NCBI RefSeq assembly: GCF_015679325.1
Contig: NZ_JADPVI010000001.1
Location: 1,302,001-1,366,000, forward strand
Direction of reading: 5' to 3'
DNA length: 64,000 bases
Source: Kaistella gelatinilytica
Lineage (GTDB): Bacteria > Bacteroidota > Bacteroidia > Flavobacteriales > Weeksellaceae
Made by a program: the position numbers and the translations under genes. Numbering within the stretch: position 1 is the stretch's first letter; the number at the start of each line of letters is the position of its first letter. Shown here piece after piece: positions 41,565 to 50,388 of this stretch. A model generated the notes under the pieces. The model was given only the letters and a program-made list of their open reading frames with translations, was not told the origin of the DNA and did not search any database.

Positions 41565-42587
41565 ATGACCGACCAAATCTACATGAAACGCTGTATTGAG
41601 CTTGCCAGAAAAGCTTTGGGGAAAACATATCCTAATCCTTTCGTTGGAAGTGTGATCGTTTATAATGACACCATTATTGGAGAAGGATTTCATGCAAAAG
41701 CCGGGGAAAATCATGCAGAAATTAATGCGATCAATTCGGTTGTCAATAAAGACTTATTGAAAGATTCTACGATTTACGTCTCGCTTGAACCTTGCTCTCA
41801 TTTTGGAAAAACGCCACCTTGCGCCAATAAAATTGTAGAAATTGGTTTCAAAAAAGTAGTGATCGGAACATTGGATTCCCACAAAAAAGTAAACGGACGA
41901 GGAAAAGAGATTGTAGAAGAAGCAGGAATAGAGGTCATCTCAGGAGTTTTAGAAAATGAATGCCGGGAATTGAATAAAAGATTCTTTACTTTTCACCAGA
42001 AGAAAAGACCATTTATTATTTTGAAATGGGCGCAGTCCAACGATGGTTTTCTGGACAAAGACTTCAAAAGAACTCAAATCAGCAACGGATTGGTAAAACA
42101 GTTTGTTCACAAAATGCGCAGTGAGGAACACGCAATTTTGGTAGGAACTCAAACTGCTTTGTCTGATCATCCCAGTTTAACGACACGAGAAATTTCGGGG
42201 CGAAATCCCGTTAGAATTCTCATCGATCTCCGTTTAAAAGTTCCGAGAGATTTCAAAATTTACAATGACAAAGCGCCAACTTTGGTTTTTAATGCCGAGA
42301 AAAATTCAATAGAAGAAAATGTAAAATTCATAAAAATAGAAAAGGAAAATTTCCTCCAAAATTTAATACAGAAACTCTATGAAGAGCAAATCCAGTCGGT
42401 AATTATTGAAGGTGGAAGTTTTACTCTGACTCAATTTATTAAAGCTGGTCTTTGGGACGAAGCGATCATCATCAAAAATGAAGATCTGAATGTAGGAAGT
42501 GGAACCAAAGCTCCTGAATTTAATTTTAAACCTAACAGAACTGAAAATTTCCGGGATAACATTGTTGAATTTTATAGCAATAAGTAA
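41565..42587 (+). CDS. ribD: Bifunctional riboflavin biosynthesis deaminase/reductase
   Basis: 340 residues. The N-terminal deaminase domain (1-145) has the zinc motifs GENHAEINAI (His-Ala-Glu) and PCSHFGKTPPCANKI (Cys residues). The C-terminal reductase domain (about 150-335) starts FIILKWAQSNDGFL and contains IIEGGSFTLTQFI. RibD converts the GTP cyclohydrolase II product in two steps to 5-amino-6-ribitylaminouracil phosphate. A gene of the YigZ family follows after 29 bases. No FMN riboswitch is visible upstream. Confidence 0.95.
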   Translation: MTDQIYMKRCIELARKALGKTYPNPFVGSVIVYNDTIIGEGFHAKAGENHAEINAINSVVNKDLLKDSTIYVSLEPCSHFGKTPPCANKIVEIGFKKVVIGTLDSHKKVNGRGKEIVEEAGIEVISGVLENECRELNKRFFTFHQKKRPFIILKWAQSNDGFLDKDFKRTQISNGLVKQFVHKMRSEEHAILVGTQTALSDHPSLTTREISGRNPVRILIDLRLKVPRDFKIYNDKAPTLVFNAEKNSIEENVKFIKIEKENFLQNLIQKLYEEQIQSVIIEGGSFTLTQFIKAGLWDEAIIIKNEDLNVGSGTKAPEFNFKPNRTENFRDNIVEFYSNK

Positions 42588-42616
42588 TTTTTCAAATTTT
42601 ACTAAACTTAAATATT

Positions 42617-43222
42617 TTGGAAAACTTTAGTTTTAAAACCATTAAAAAACCCATTGAGAATATTTTGCTCAAAGAAAAAGGCAGCAAGTTTATTGGCTTT
42701 GCATTTCCGGTGAATAGTGAAGCAGAATTAAAAGCAAGTTTAGAAAAAATTAGAAGCGAACATCCAAAAGCGACGCATCATTGTTACGCCTTTCGTTTAG
42801 GTCTTGAAGGTGAAAATTACCGTGCAAATGATGACGGAGAACCAAATGGAAGTGCAGGATTACCTATTTATAACCAACTTCTCGCGAATGAATTGACCAA
42901 CATTCTTTTGATTGTAGTGCGATATTATGGCGGTACAAAACTCGGCGTATCAGGTTTGGTAAAAGCCTATAAAGAATGTGCAAAAATCACTTTGGAGGAA
43001 GGTGAAATTATGACCAAAGATCTGGAAAGCGAGCTGGAAATAGCGTTTAATTTTGATAAACAAAACCAAATTTTCACTTTACTTAATAAATTCCAGGGTA
43101 AAATACTGGATTTTCTTTCTGAAGAACAGTGCAAGATTGTCGCAAAAATCAATACTTCTCAAAAAGAAAACATCTCGGAACAATTGTCCGAGATGCAAAA
43201 TATTACTTTCAAATTTCTTTGA
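42617..43222 (+). CDS. YigZ/IMPACT-family protein
   Basis: 201 residues from a TTG start at 42617; no in-frame ATG precedes the conserved N-terminus. The IMPACT signature is strong: KGSKFIGFAFPV, HPKATHHCYAFRLG, NDDGEPNGSAGLPI and VVRYYGGTKLGVSGLVKAYK. The C-terminal domain (about 130-200) is the RNA-binding-like extension of YigZ. Function is poorly defined; eukaryotic IMPACT regulates GCN2. The last codons contain a perfect inverted repeat (43171-43195). Confidence 0.92.
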   Translation: MENFSFKTIKKPIENILLKEKGSKFIGFAFPVNSEAELKASLEKIRSEHPKATHHCYAFRLGLEGENYRANDDGEPNGSAGLPIYNQLLANELTNILLIVVRYYGGTKLGVSGLVKAYKECAKITLEEGEIMTKDLESELEIAFNFDKQNQIFTLLNKFQGKILDFLSEEQCKIVAKINTSQKENISEQLSEMQNITFKFL

Positions 43223-43276
43223 TATCTTTAAACCAATCTAAAAGACTTGGCTCTTTTTACTTTTTGCCTGGCTCTT

Positions 43277-43984
43277 CTAATTCCTTCTTCCCATCAACAT
43301 TGACGCCCAGTAAAGGAGCTGTGCCAAAGATCCAAGCGCAGCAACGACATAAGTTCGAGCTGCCCAGGTTAAAGAATCTTTTACACCAACATATTCTTCG
43401 GAAGTTACGGTTCCGCTATCTTTCAGCCATTTCATTGCTCTGTTGCTCGCATCATATTCCACCGGTAAAGTTACGAAAGAGAAAAGTGTCGTAAATGCAA
43501 ACAATGCAACACCGATCGCTAATACGGTAGTATTTCCATTAGGATTATCAATTGATCTTGTAGCGAACATTAAAAAAATACCCGCCATCAAAACAAACTG
43601 CATTAATCTTGAACTGATGTTAACCATCGGAACTAGTGTGGAACGAAGCTTTAACATCGAATATCCAACCGCATGTTGTACAGCATGACCACATTCGTGC
43701 GCCGCAACTGCCGCAGCCGCTGCATTTCTCTGCATATAAACGCCTTCCGAAAGATTAACTGTTTTCTCTGCAGGATTATAATGATCGGTCAACTGACCTG
43801 GAACCGAAATTACCTGTACATCATTAATTCCATTGTCACGCAACATTTTTTCTGCAACTTCTTTTCCTGACATTCCATTTCGAAGATGAACCTGAGAATA
43901 ATAAGCAAATTTAGATTTGAGTTTTGATGAAACCAGCCAGCTGATCAACATCGAAACGCCTATTATCAAATAATATCCTATCAT
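43277..43984 (-). CDS. Zinc metallopeptidase of the YugP family
   Basis: 235 residues with four membrane helices (N-terminal YYLIIGVSMLISWLV, and three in the C-terminal half). The zinc motif AAHECGHAVQHA (HExxH) lies about residue 96. The first helix is followed by FAYYSQVHLRNGMSGKEVAEKML. Family members are inner-membrane neutral peptidases of unknown substrate. It is transcribed against yigZ and diverges from the next gene. Confidence 0.92.
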   Translation of the reverse strand: MIGYYLIIGVSMLISWLVSSKLKSKFAYYSQVHLRNGMSGKEVAEKMLRDNGINDVQVISVPGQLTDHYNPAEKTVNLSEGVYMQRNAAAAAVAAHECGHAVQHAVGYSMLKLRSTLVPMVNISSRLMQFVLMAGIFLMFATRSIDNPNGNTTVLAIGVALFAFTTLFSFVTLPVEYDASNRAMKWLKDSGTVTSEEYVGVKDSLTWAARTYVVAALGSLAQLLYWASMLMGRRN

Positions 43985-44047
43985 TTTTACTTGTATTTAT
44001 GTATTTTGAAATTGCCTTCTTAGCTGTAAAAAACGTGCCAAAGTTTT

Positions 44048-44074
44048 TATATTTGTATTAATAATTTATATTTG
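44048..44074 (+). promoter_or_regulatory. Two TATATTTG boxes upstream of the acetyltransferase-like gene
   Basis: Two identical -7-like octamers, 44048-44055 and 44067-44074, spaced 19 bases start to start. The second is 20 bases before the ATG at 44095. They may give two start sites. Confidence 0.4.
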
Positions 44075-44094
44075 TTTTTTCAAATAATATCCGC

Positions 44095-45219
44095 ATGTCA
44101 CAAGTCTCAATAACTGAAGTACTAACAGAAACTGATCTAAAAAAGTTCATCAAATTTCCGATGGATCTTTATAAAAATAATAAGAATTATGTCCCATCTT
44201 TAATTAACGATGAAAAAAACATTTGGGACCCAAAAGAAAACCCTGCGTTACAATTTTCAGATGCGAAAAAGTTTCTCGCTTATAAAGACGGAAAAATTGT
44301 CGGAAGAATTGCAGTAATATGGAACCATAACGAAGAAAAAGAATTGGGGATCAGCAAAGTACGTTTTGGCTGGCTCGATTTTATTGATGATTTTGAAGTT
44401 TCTGAAGCGCTGATCAATTTGGCGATCGATTTTGCAAAAGAAAGAAATATCAAAAAAATTGAAGGTCCGATGGGATTTACGAATCTTGATAAAGCCGGAA
44501 TGCTGATCATGGGTTTCGATAAGTTAGCAACAATGATCGGATTGTATAATTTTGAATATTATTCCCAACATTTAGAAAAATTGGGCTTGGTCAAGGAAAA
44601 AGAATGGGTAGAATATGAAATGGATTTCCCGACGGTTTTGTCTGAAAAAGTAAAAAAATTCAGCGAATTAGTTGCTCAGAAATACAAGCTGAAAGTTCTC
44701 GATTTTAAAAATAAAAAAGAGATCATTCCGTATATCGAACCGATGTTTAAATTGCTTGATCAAACCTACAATACGCTTTCTACTTTTACTCCGATCACTG
44801 ATGAACAGATAAAAACGTACAAGGAAAAATATTTTCCGTTCATTGATAAAAATTATATTATTTGTGTGGAAGACGAAAATCATCAGTTGGTTTCTTTTGC
44901 TGTCACAATGCCTTCTTATTCCAGAGCTTTGCAAAGATCGAAAGGGAAATTATTCCCTTTTGGATGGTGGCATTTTTTACAGGCAGGAAAGAAAAATGAT
45001 CGCGCCAATTTTTATCTGATCGGCATTCATCCCGAGTATCAACGTCGTGGAGTTACTGCGATCATCTTCAAAGAAATCTTCGTGCGGTTCAACAAAATGG
45101 GAGTTAAGTTTGCAGAAACGAACCCGGAACTGGAGGAAAACAAAGGTGTTCAGGCACTTTGGCAAGATTACAATCCGACCAATCACAAGCGAAGAAGAAC
45201 TTATTCGATGGAACTTTAA
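44095..45219 (+). CDS. N-acetyltransferase-like protein (YghO type)
   Basis: 374 residues with two GNAT-like halves. The first (about 1-150) includes FPMDLYKNNKNYVPSLINDE and GRIAVIWNHNEEKE; the second (about 240-370) has the acetyl-CoA loop pattern HPEYQRRGVTAIIF. Relatives are often annotated as GTP cyclohydrolases or uncharacterised acetyltransferases; the GNAT pattern in this sequence favours the latter. The substrate is unknown. A small membrane-protein gene follows in the same direction. Confidence 0.82.
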   Translation: MSQVSITEVLTETDLKKFIKFPMDLYKNNKNYVPSLINDEKNIWDPKENPALQFSDAKKFLAYKDGKIVGRIAVIWNHNEEKELGISKVRFGWLDFIDDFEVSEALINLAIDFAKERNIKKIEGPMGFTNLDKAGMLIMGFDKLATMIGLYNFEYYSQHLEKLGLVKEKEWVEYEMDFPTVLSEKVKKFSELVAQKYKLKVLDFKNKKEIIPYIEPMFKLLDQTYNTLSTFTPITDEQIKTYKEKYFPFIDKNYIICVEDENHQLVSFAVTMPSYSRALQRSKGKLFPFGWWHFLQAGKKNDRANFYLIGIHPEYQRRGVTAIIFKEIFVRFNKMGVKFAETNPELEENKGVQALWQDYNPTNHKRRRTYSMEL

Positions 45220-45247
45220 TTTTCAACTTTGTATCTATTTTACACCA

Positions 45248-45436
45248 ATGAAGAAACAACTTATCATCTACGTCGTTATCATTTTAGCCTTTGTTGCTTA
45301 CAACCAGTTCTTTCAGGTTCAGGATGAAAGAGTTAACAGCGTGATCAATATTCTGTTTGCCAGCTTCCTGTTCTTGTACATTGGTTATGTTGCTTATACC
45401 GTTTTGAAACGCTTGAAAGACACTGGAAAAAAATAG
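45248..45436 (+). CDS. Small two-helix membrane protein upstream of nuoA
   Basis: 62 residues from the ATG at 45248. Two hydrophobic helices (LIIYVVIILAFVAYNQFF and INILFASFLFLYIGYVAYTVL) are followed by a basic tail (KRLKDTGKK). No family is recognised. It starts 28 bases after the acetyltransferase-like stop and ends 117 bases before nuoA, with a promoter box between, so it is probably not part of the nuo operon. Confidence 0.7.
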   Translation: MKKQLIIYVVIILAFVAYNQFFQVQDERVNSVINILFASFLFLYIGYVAYTVLKRLKDTGKK

Positions 45437-45522
45437 TTGTTTTTAATAGTTCTAAATTAAACAAATAGGCTTTTTCAATCACATTTGCGAAGCATATATT
45501 TCCGCTTTACATCTTTATTCGT

Positions 45523-45530
45523 TAAATTTG
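45523..45530 (+). promoter_or_regulatory. -7 promoter box of the nuo operon
   Basis: TAAATTTG, 23 bases before the nuoA ATG. It is the only consensus-like box in the 117-base gap; the predicted start is near 45537. Confidence 0.5.
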
Positions 45531-45553
45531 CGAATTGAGAAAATAATGTATTA

Positions 45554-45925
45554 ATGAATTTACCTGAAAATTATATACCGATTATCATCCAGGCCTTGGT
45601 TGCTATTGGTTTTGTAGCGATTTCTTTGTTGGGCGCCCATTTTTTGGGACCAAGACAGCAAGACAGTACCGTAAATAAAAATAAATCGTTTGAATGTGGT
45701 GTAGAAAGCGAAGGTGACGCAAGAACTCCTTTTTCTATCCGATATTTTTTAACGGCTATTCTTTTTGTTCTTTTTGATATCGAAATTGTATTTTTCTATC
45801 CTTATGCGGTTAATTTCCGGGAATTTGGATTGGAAGGATTTCTAGCAGTTTCTACATTTGTAGCCATTTTCTTTTTAGGATTTTTATACGTTTTAAAACG
45901 TGGCGCTCTCGATTGGGACAAGTAA
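45554..45925 (+). CDS. nuoA: NADH-quinone oxidoreductase subunit A
   Basis: 123 residues with three membrane helices. The conserved loop KNKSFECGVESEGDARTPFS (Cys in ECG) and RYFLTAILFVLFDIEIVFFY with the essential acidic residues are complete. NuoA is in the membrane arm next to NuoJ and NuoK and helps link quinone reduction to proton pumping. First gene of the operon. Length is normal. Confidence 0.97.
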   Translation: MNLPENYIPIIIQALVAIGFVAISLLGAHFLGPRQQDSTVNKNKSFECGVESEGDARTPFSIRYFLTAILFVLFDIEIVFFYPYAVNFREFGLEGFLAVSTFVAIFFLGFLYVLKRGALDWDK

Positions 45926-45981
45926 AATTGAATCTTGTCAATTAAATTGATTTAAAGTTTCTTTTAAAAAATTAAATTAAA

Positions 45982-46539
45982 ATGTCAGAAAACACACCAA
46001 AAATAAATACGAACGCTCCTGCTCCTCCGGGATTTGAAGGAGAAGGTTTCTTCGCAACGAACCTCAATAATTTAATTGGAATGGCTCGTTCACTTTCATT
46101 GTGGCCGCTTCCTTTTGCAACTTCATGTTGTGGAATTGAATTTATGGCGACAATGGGACCAAATTATGATTTAGCCCGATTCGGTGGGGAAAGAATGAGT
46201 TTCTCTCCAAGACAAGCCGATGTTTTGATGGTTTGCGGAACAATCTCTAAAAAATTAGGACCAATTTTAAAGGAAATTTATACCCAAATGGCAGAGCCAA
46301 AATGGGTAGTTGCAGTTGGAGCATGTGCTTCAAGCGGCGGAATTTTCGATTCTTATTCGGTTCTTCAGGGAATTGACAGAGTGATCCCTGTTGATGTTTA
46401 TGTTCCGGGTTGTCCACCAAGACCAGAACAGATCTTAGAAGGATTTATGCAGATTCAGGCTTTGGCAGAAAGTGAAAGTCTAAGAAGACGTGATCTTCCT
46501 CAATACAAAGAATTATTGGAATCTTATAATATCAATTAA
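45982..46539 (+). CDS. nuoB: NADH-quinone oxidoreductase subunit B (N2 cluster)
   Basis: 185 residues. The ligands of the terminal [4Fe-4S] cluster N2 are visible: the tandem Cys in FATSCCGIEF, Cys in GACASSGG, and Cys in VPGCPPRPEQ. The N-terminal extension (SENTPKINTNAPAPPGFEG) is somewhat Pro-rich. NuoB transfers electrons to quinone at the junction of the two arms. It is 56 bases after nuoA and 3 bases before nuoC. Confidence 0.97.
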   Translation: MSENTPKINTNAPAPPGFEGEGFFATNLNNLIGMARSLSLWPLPFATSCCGIEFMATMGPNYDLARFGGERMSFSPRQADVLMVCGTISKKLGPILKEIYTQMAEPKWVVAVGACASSGGIFDSYSVLQGIDRVIPVDVYVPGCPPRPEQILEGFMQIQALAESESLRRRDLPQYKELLESYNIN

Positions 46540-46542
46540 TTT

Positions 46543-47043
46543 ATGGAATTTACCAATAATTTCGTTTTAGAAGCTATTACGAGAGAATTTCCGGAATCAG
46601 TAATTTCAAGTTCAGAACCTTACGGAATGTTGACTTTAGAACTTAAAAAAGAAGACCTTAAAAAAGTCGTTCATCACATGAAGGACAGTTCTTTAGGTTT
46701 TAATTTTCTTACCGATATTTGCGGAATTCACCACCCAGAAATTCCTGAAAAAGAATTAGGAGTAATTTACCACCTTCACAATTTGGTTGAAAATCTTCGG
46801 ATCCGTCTGAAAACGTTTATGCCATTTGAAAATGCAGAAGCAGATTCATTAACTGATCTTTTTGCTGGAGCAAACTGGATGGAACGCGAAACTTTTGATT
46901 TCTACGGAATTAAATTTAAAGGTCATCCTGATTTAAGAGTAATCCTGAATGATCCGGGTCTTGGTTATCATCCAATGTTGAAACAATATCCTTTGGAAGA
47001 TGGTACAAGAACTGATAAAGATGATGTAATGTTCGGCAGGTAA
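46543..47043 (+). CDS. nuoC: NADH-quinone oxidoreductase subunit C
   Basis: 166 residues, a stand-alone NuoC not fused to NuoD. The family motif NWMERETFDFYGIKFKGHPD is present near the C-terminus, followed by LRVILNDPG. NuoC is a hydrophilic subunit of the connecting module. After it comes an 80-base gap with 7-base and inverted repeats before nuoD. Confidence 0.95.
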   Translation: MEFTNNFVLEAITREFPESVISSSEPYGMLTLELKKEDLKKVVHHMKDSSLGFNFLTDICGIHHPEIPEKELGVIYHLHNLVENLRIRLKTFMPFENAEADSLTDLFAGANWMERETFDFYGIKFKGHPDLRVILNDPGLGYHPMLKQYPLEDGTRTDKDDVMFGR

Positions 47044-47049
47044 AATAAT

Positions 47050-47115
47050 AAATGATCAGCGATAAGTGATGATGGGTTTTTAATCAAATCATTTATCAAA
47101 ATCAATTATCAATCA
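47050..47115. repeat. Near-heptameric repeats between nuoC and nuoD
   Basis: Four units sharing GAT or GGT (47050-47077: AAATGAT, CAGCGAT, AAGTGAT, GATGGGT) precede a run of TCA-containing near-heptamers (to 47115). AAATGAT and ATCATTT also pair as an inverted repeat, so this may form a hairpin. Confidence 0.45.
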
Positions 47116-47122
47116 TAAAAAT

Positions 47123-48346
47123 ATGAAAGACAACGCACTCTCCAATATATTAACGCAGTACGAAACCAAGGAACAGATCGATGGGCAATTATACACCCTC
47201 AATTTAGGTCCGACGCACCCTGCAACCCACGGAATTTTTCAAAATATTCTGACAATGGACGGGGAGAAAATTCTCCATTCTGAGCAGACTGTTGGTTATA
47301 TTCACCGTGCTTTCGAAAAAATATCTGAAAGAAGAAATTTCACGCAGATCACCACTTTAACTGACCGTCTAAATTACTGCTCTTCTCCAATTAATAATAT
47401 TGGATGGCACATGACGGTTGAAAAATTATTAGGCGTTGAAGTTCCAAAACGCGTACAATACATGAGGGTTATCATGATGGAATTGGCGAGAATTGCTGAT
47501 CACATCGTGTGTAACGCCGTTACCGGAGTTGATACCGGAGCTTTAACCGGATTTACGTATATGTTTCAGGATCGTGAAAAAATCTACGATATGTACGAAC
47601 AGGTTTGTGGTGCACGATTGACAACGAACATGGGAAGAATTGGCGGTTTTGAGAGAGATTTCACTCCAAAATTTCATGAACTTGTTCGCGACTTTTTAAA
47701 AACTTTTCCAGCGCGATTCAAAGAATTCGGAGATTTATTAGAGAGAAACAGAATTTTTATGGACCGTACAATTGGTGCTGGTTCAATTACTGCTGAACGT
47801 GCTTTAAATTACGGATTTACAGGTCCGAATTTACGTGCTACAGGAGTTGATTATGATGTTCGAGTTGCAACTCCCTACTCTTCTTACGAAGATTTCGATT
47901 TTAATATTCCTGTCGGAACTTCAGGAGATACTTACGACCGTTTTATGGTTCGTCAAGGCGAAATGTGGGAAAGTTTAAAAATTATTCAGCAAGCGATGGA
48001 TAATCTGCCGGAAGGACCTTTCCACGCTGATGTTCCTGAATTTTATTTGCCGGAGAAAGCAGATGTTTATACCAAAATGGAAGCCTTAATTTACCATTTC
48101 AAAATTGTAATGGGAGAAACAGAAGTTCCGAAAGGTGAAGTATATCACGCCGTAGAAGGTGGTAACGGAGAATTAGGATTCTATCTTGTAAGCGACGGTG
48201 GAAGATCACCTTATAGATTGCACTTCAGAAGACCTTGCTTTATTTATTATCAAGCCTATCCCGAAATGATCACAGGATCTGTAATTTCTGACGCGGTAGT
48301 AACATTGAGTAGTTTGAATGTGATCGCTGGAGAACTGGACGCATAA
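47123..48346 (+). CDS. nuoD: NADH-quinone oxidoreductase subunit D
   Basis: 407 residues. The quinone-pocket motif LGPTHPATHGIFQ (His residues), the conserved HRAFEKISERRNF segment and DRLNYCSSPINNIGW are typical. The subunit is homologous to the large subunit of NiFe hydrogenases. The C-terminal QAYPEMITGSVISDAVVTLS and GELDA are complete. It shapes the quinone site together with NuoB. Confidence 0.97.
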   Translation: MKDNALSNILTQYETKEQIDGQLYTLNLGPTHPATHGIFQNILTMDGEKILHSEQTVGYIHRAFEKISERRNFTQITTLTDRLNYCSSPINNIGWHMTVEKLLGVEVPKRVQYMRVIMMELARIADHIVCNAVTGVDTGALTGFTYMFQDREKIYDMYEQVCGARLTTNMGRIGGFERDFTPKFHELVRDFLKTFPARFKEFGDLLERNRIFMDRTIGAGSITAERALNYGFTGPNLRATGVDYDVRVATPYSSYEDFDFNIPVGTSGDTYDRFMVRQGEMWESLKIIQQAMDNLPEGPFHADVPEFYLPEKADVYTKMEALIYHFKIVMGETEVPKGEVYHAVEGGNGELGFYLVSDGGRSPYRLHFRRPCFIYYQAYPEMITGSVISDAVVTLSSLNVIAGELDA

Positions 48347-48421
48347 GTAATTATAAATTTTGAGATTTAAAACAGTCTTGAGATCAATATCAATCAATAT
48401 TAAAAAAACTTAAATTTTGGA

Positions 48422-48456
48422 ATTTAAAATCTAAAATTTAAAATTTAAAATCATAA
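48422..48456. repeat. Five tandem heptamers (ATTTAAA type) before nuoE
   Basis: Units ATTTAAA, ATCTAAA, ATTTAAA, ATTTAAA and ATCATAA follow without a gap and end 3 bases before the GTG start of nuoE. Confidence 0.7.
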
Positions 48457-48459
48457 AAA

Positions 48460-48969
48460 GTGAGCGAAAATATAGTTTTTAAACCTGAAACACTAGAACA
48501 GGTTCATAAAATAATCGCAAGATACCCGGAAGGAAAACAGAAATCTGCTCTGATTCCTATTTTACATTTAGCACAAAAAGAATTCGGCGGCTGGCTCGAT
48601 GTTCCTGTGATGGATTACGTTGCAGAGATTCTGAACATCAAACCGATCGAAGTGTACGAAGTTGCTACATTCTACACCATGTTCAACATGAAACCGGTGG
48701 GAAAATATGTTTTGGAAGTTTGTCAAACCGGACCTTGTATGCTGAATGGAAGCCATGATATCATCAATCATATTAAAGAAACCCTCAACATTAAAAATGG
48801 GGAAACAACTGCCGACGGACTTTTCACGTTGAAAACAGCGGAATGTCTTGGAGCATGCGGTTACGCACCGATGATGCAGTTGGGCAAATTTTATCACGAA
48901 CATTTAACAAAAGAAAAAGTAAACGAGATCCTGGAACTTTGCAGACAGGGACAAGTTGCTTTAGATTAA
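48460..48969 (+). CDS. nuoE: NADH-quinone oxidoreductase subunit E
   Basis: 169 residues from a GTG start at 48460. [2Fe-2S] ligands are seen in CQTGPCMLNG (two Cys) and in ECLGACGYAP (two Cys). NuoE is in the NADH dehydrogenase module with NuoF and NuoG. A thioredoxin-like fold is expected. The 113-base gap before it consists mostly of A+T-rich DNA and heptamer repeats. Confidence 0.95.
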   Translation: MSENIVFKPETLEQVHKIIARYPEGKQKSALIPILHLAQKEFGGWLDVPVMDYVAEILNIKPIEVYEVATFYTMFNMKPVGKYVLEVCQTGPCMLNGSHDIINHIKETLNIKNGETTADGLFTLKTAECLGACGYAPMMQLGKFYHEHLTKEKVNEILELCRQGQVALD

Positions 48970-48984
48970 TTTTTAATAAATACG

Positions 48985-50340
48985 ATGAGTAAAAAACTTT
49001 TACTTAAAGACGCACATATAGAAGGAATCAGATACTTCGACGTTTACCGCAAACAAGGCGGTTACGACGCTGTAGAAAAAGCCCTCAAAATGACTCCCGA
49101 CGCAATTACCGAAGAAGTGAAAATTTCCGGTCTTCGTGGTCGTGGTGGTGCAGGTTTCCCTACAGGAATGAAATGGAGCTTTCTGGCTAAACCAGAAGGT
49201 GTAGCGAGATACTTGGTTGTAAATGCCGATGAATCTGAACCAGGCACTTTCAAAGACCGTTATTTAATGGAATTTTTACCACATCTTCTGATCGAAGGAA
49301 TGATAATTTCCTCTTTCGCTCTGGGTGCAAATACTGCATATATCTATATTCGTGGAGAATATTCCTGGATCCCGGATATTTTGGAAGCAGCCATTGAAGA
49401 AGCAAAAAAAGCAGGATTTTTAGGAAAAAATATTTTAGGGACTGGTTACGATTTAGAAATTTACGTACAACTTGGCGCTGGAGCCTACATTTGTGGGGAA
49501 GAAACTGCACTTTTAGAATCTCTGGAAGGAAAAAGAGGAAATCCTCGTTTGAAACCACCATTCCCTGCGGTAAAAGGACTTTGGGAATGCCCAACAGTTG
49601 TGAATAATGTAGAAACGATTGCAGCAGTTGTTCCTATCATTAATATAACCGGTGCAGAATATGCGAAAATAGGTGTGGGAAGATCTACAGGAACGAAATT
49701 AATTTCAGCTTGTGGAAATATCAACAAACCCGGAGTTTACGAGATCGACATGACGATTTCTGTAGAGGAATTTATTTACTCTGATGAATATTGCGGTGGA
49801 ATTCCGAATGGTAAAAAATTGAAAGCCTGTATTCCGGGTGGAAGTTCAGTACCAATTGTTCCGGCAAATTTATTATTGAAAACCATCAACGGTGAACCGA
49901 GAATAATGAACTACGAATCTCTTGCAGATGGTGGTTTTGCGACTGGAACTATGATGGGTTCAGGAGGATTTATTGTTTTGGATGAAGATCAGTCTGTCGT
50001 AAAACACACTTTGTCTTTGGCGCATTTCTATATGCACGAAAGTTGTGGACAATGTACCCCATGTCGTGAAGGAACTGGCTGGATGTGGAGAATTCTGACG
50101 AAAATCGCAAACGGAACCGGAACAATGGCAGATATCGATTTGCTTTGGGATGTTCAAAGAAAAATTGAAGGAAACACGATTTGTCCGCTTGGTGACGCCG
50201 CAGCTTGGCCGGTTGCAGCAGCGATCCGTCATTTCCGTGATGAGTTTGAATGGTATATCGATAATCCTGAATCTCAAACAAGAAATTACGGACTGGCAAA
50301 TTACGCAGATCCAATACCAGTAGCTGCAAAAGCAGAATAA
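48985..50340 (+). CDS. nuoF: NADH-quinone oxidoreductase subunit F (NADH/FMN)
   Basis: 451 residues. The NADH/FMN loop LRGRGGAGFPTGMKW, the FMN-binding YICGEETALLESLEG and the [4Fe-4S] N3 ligands CGQCTPCREG plus a later Cys in NTICPLGDAAAWPV are complete. The subunit oxidises NADH in the cytoplasm and passes electrons through NuoE and NuoG. It ends 48 bases before an unrelated outer-membrane protein gene. Confidence 0.97.
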   Translation: MSKKLLLKDAHIEGIRYFDVYRKQGGYDAVEKALKMTPDAITEEVKISGLRGRGGAGFPTGMKWSFLAKPEGVARYLVVNADESEPGTFKDRYLMEFLPHLLIEGMIISSFALGANTAYIYIRGEYSWIPDILEAAIEEAKKAGFLGKNILGTGYDLEIYVQLGAGAYICGEETALLESLEGKRGNPRLKPPFPAVKGLWECPTVVNNVETIAAVVPIINITGAEYAKIGVGRSTGTKLISACGNINKPGVYEIDMTISVEEFIYSDEYCGGIPNGKKLKACIPGGSSVPIVPANLLLKTINGEPRIMNYESLADGGFATGTMMGSGGFIVLDEDQSVVKHTLSLAHFYMHESCGQCTPCREGTGWMWRILTKIANGTGTMADIDLLWDVQRKIEGNTICPLGDAAAWPVAAAIRHFRDEFEWYIDNPESQTRNYGLANYADPIPVAAKAE

Positions 50341-50388
50341 AAAGAAGTTTTATTTAGAAGATATAAAGAACAGCACGTTCTTTTAAAA

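Noticed and set aside
43171..43195. Terminator within the end of the yigZ-type gene
   Set aside because: CATCTCGGA and TCCGAGATG are perfect arms but no T run follows and the repeat is inside the coding sequence.
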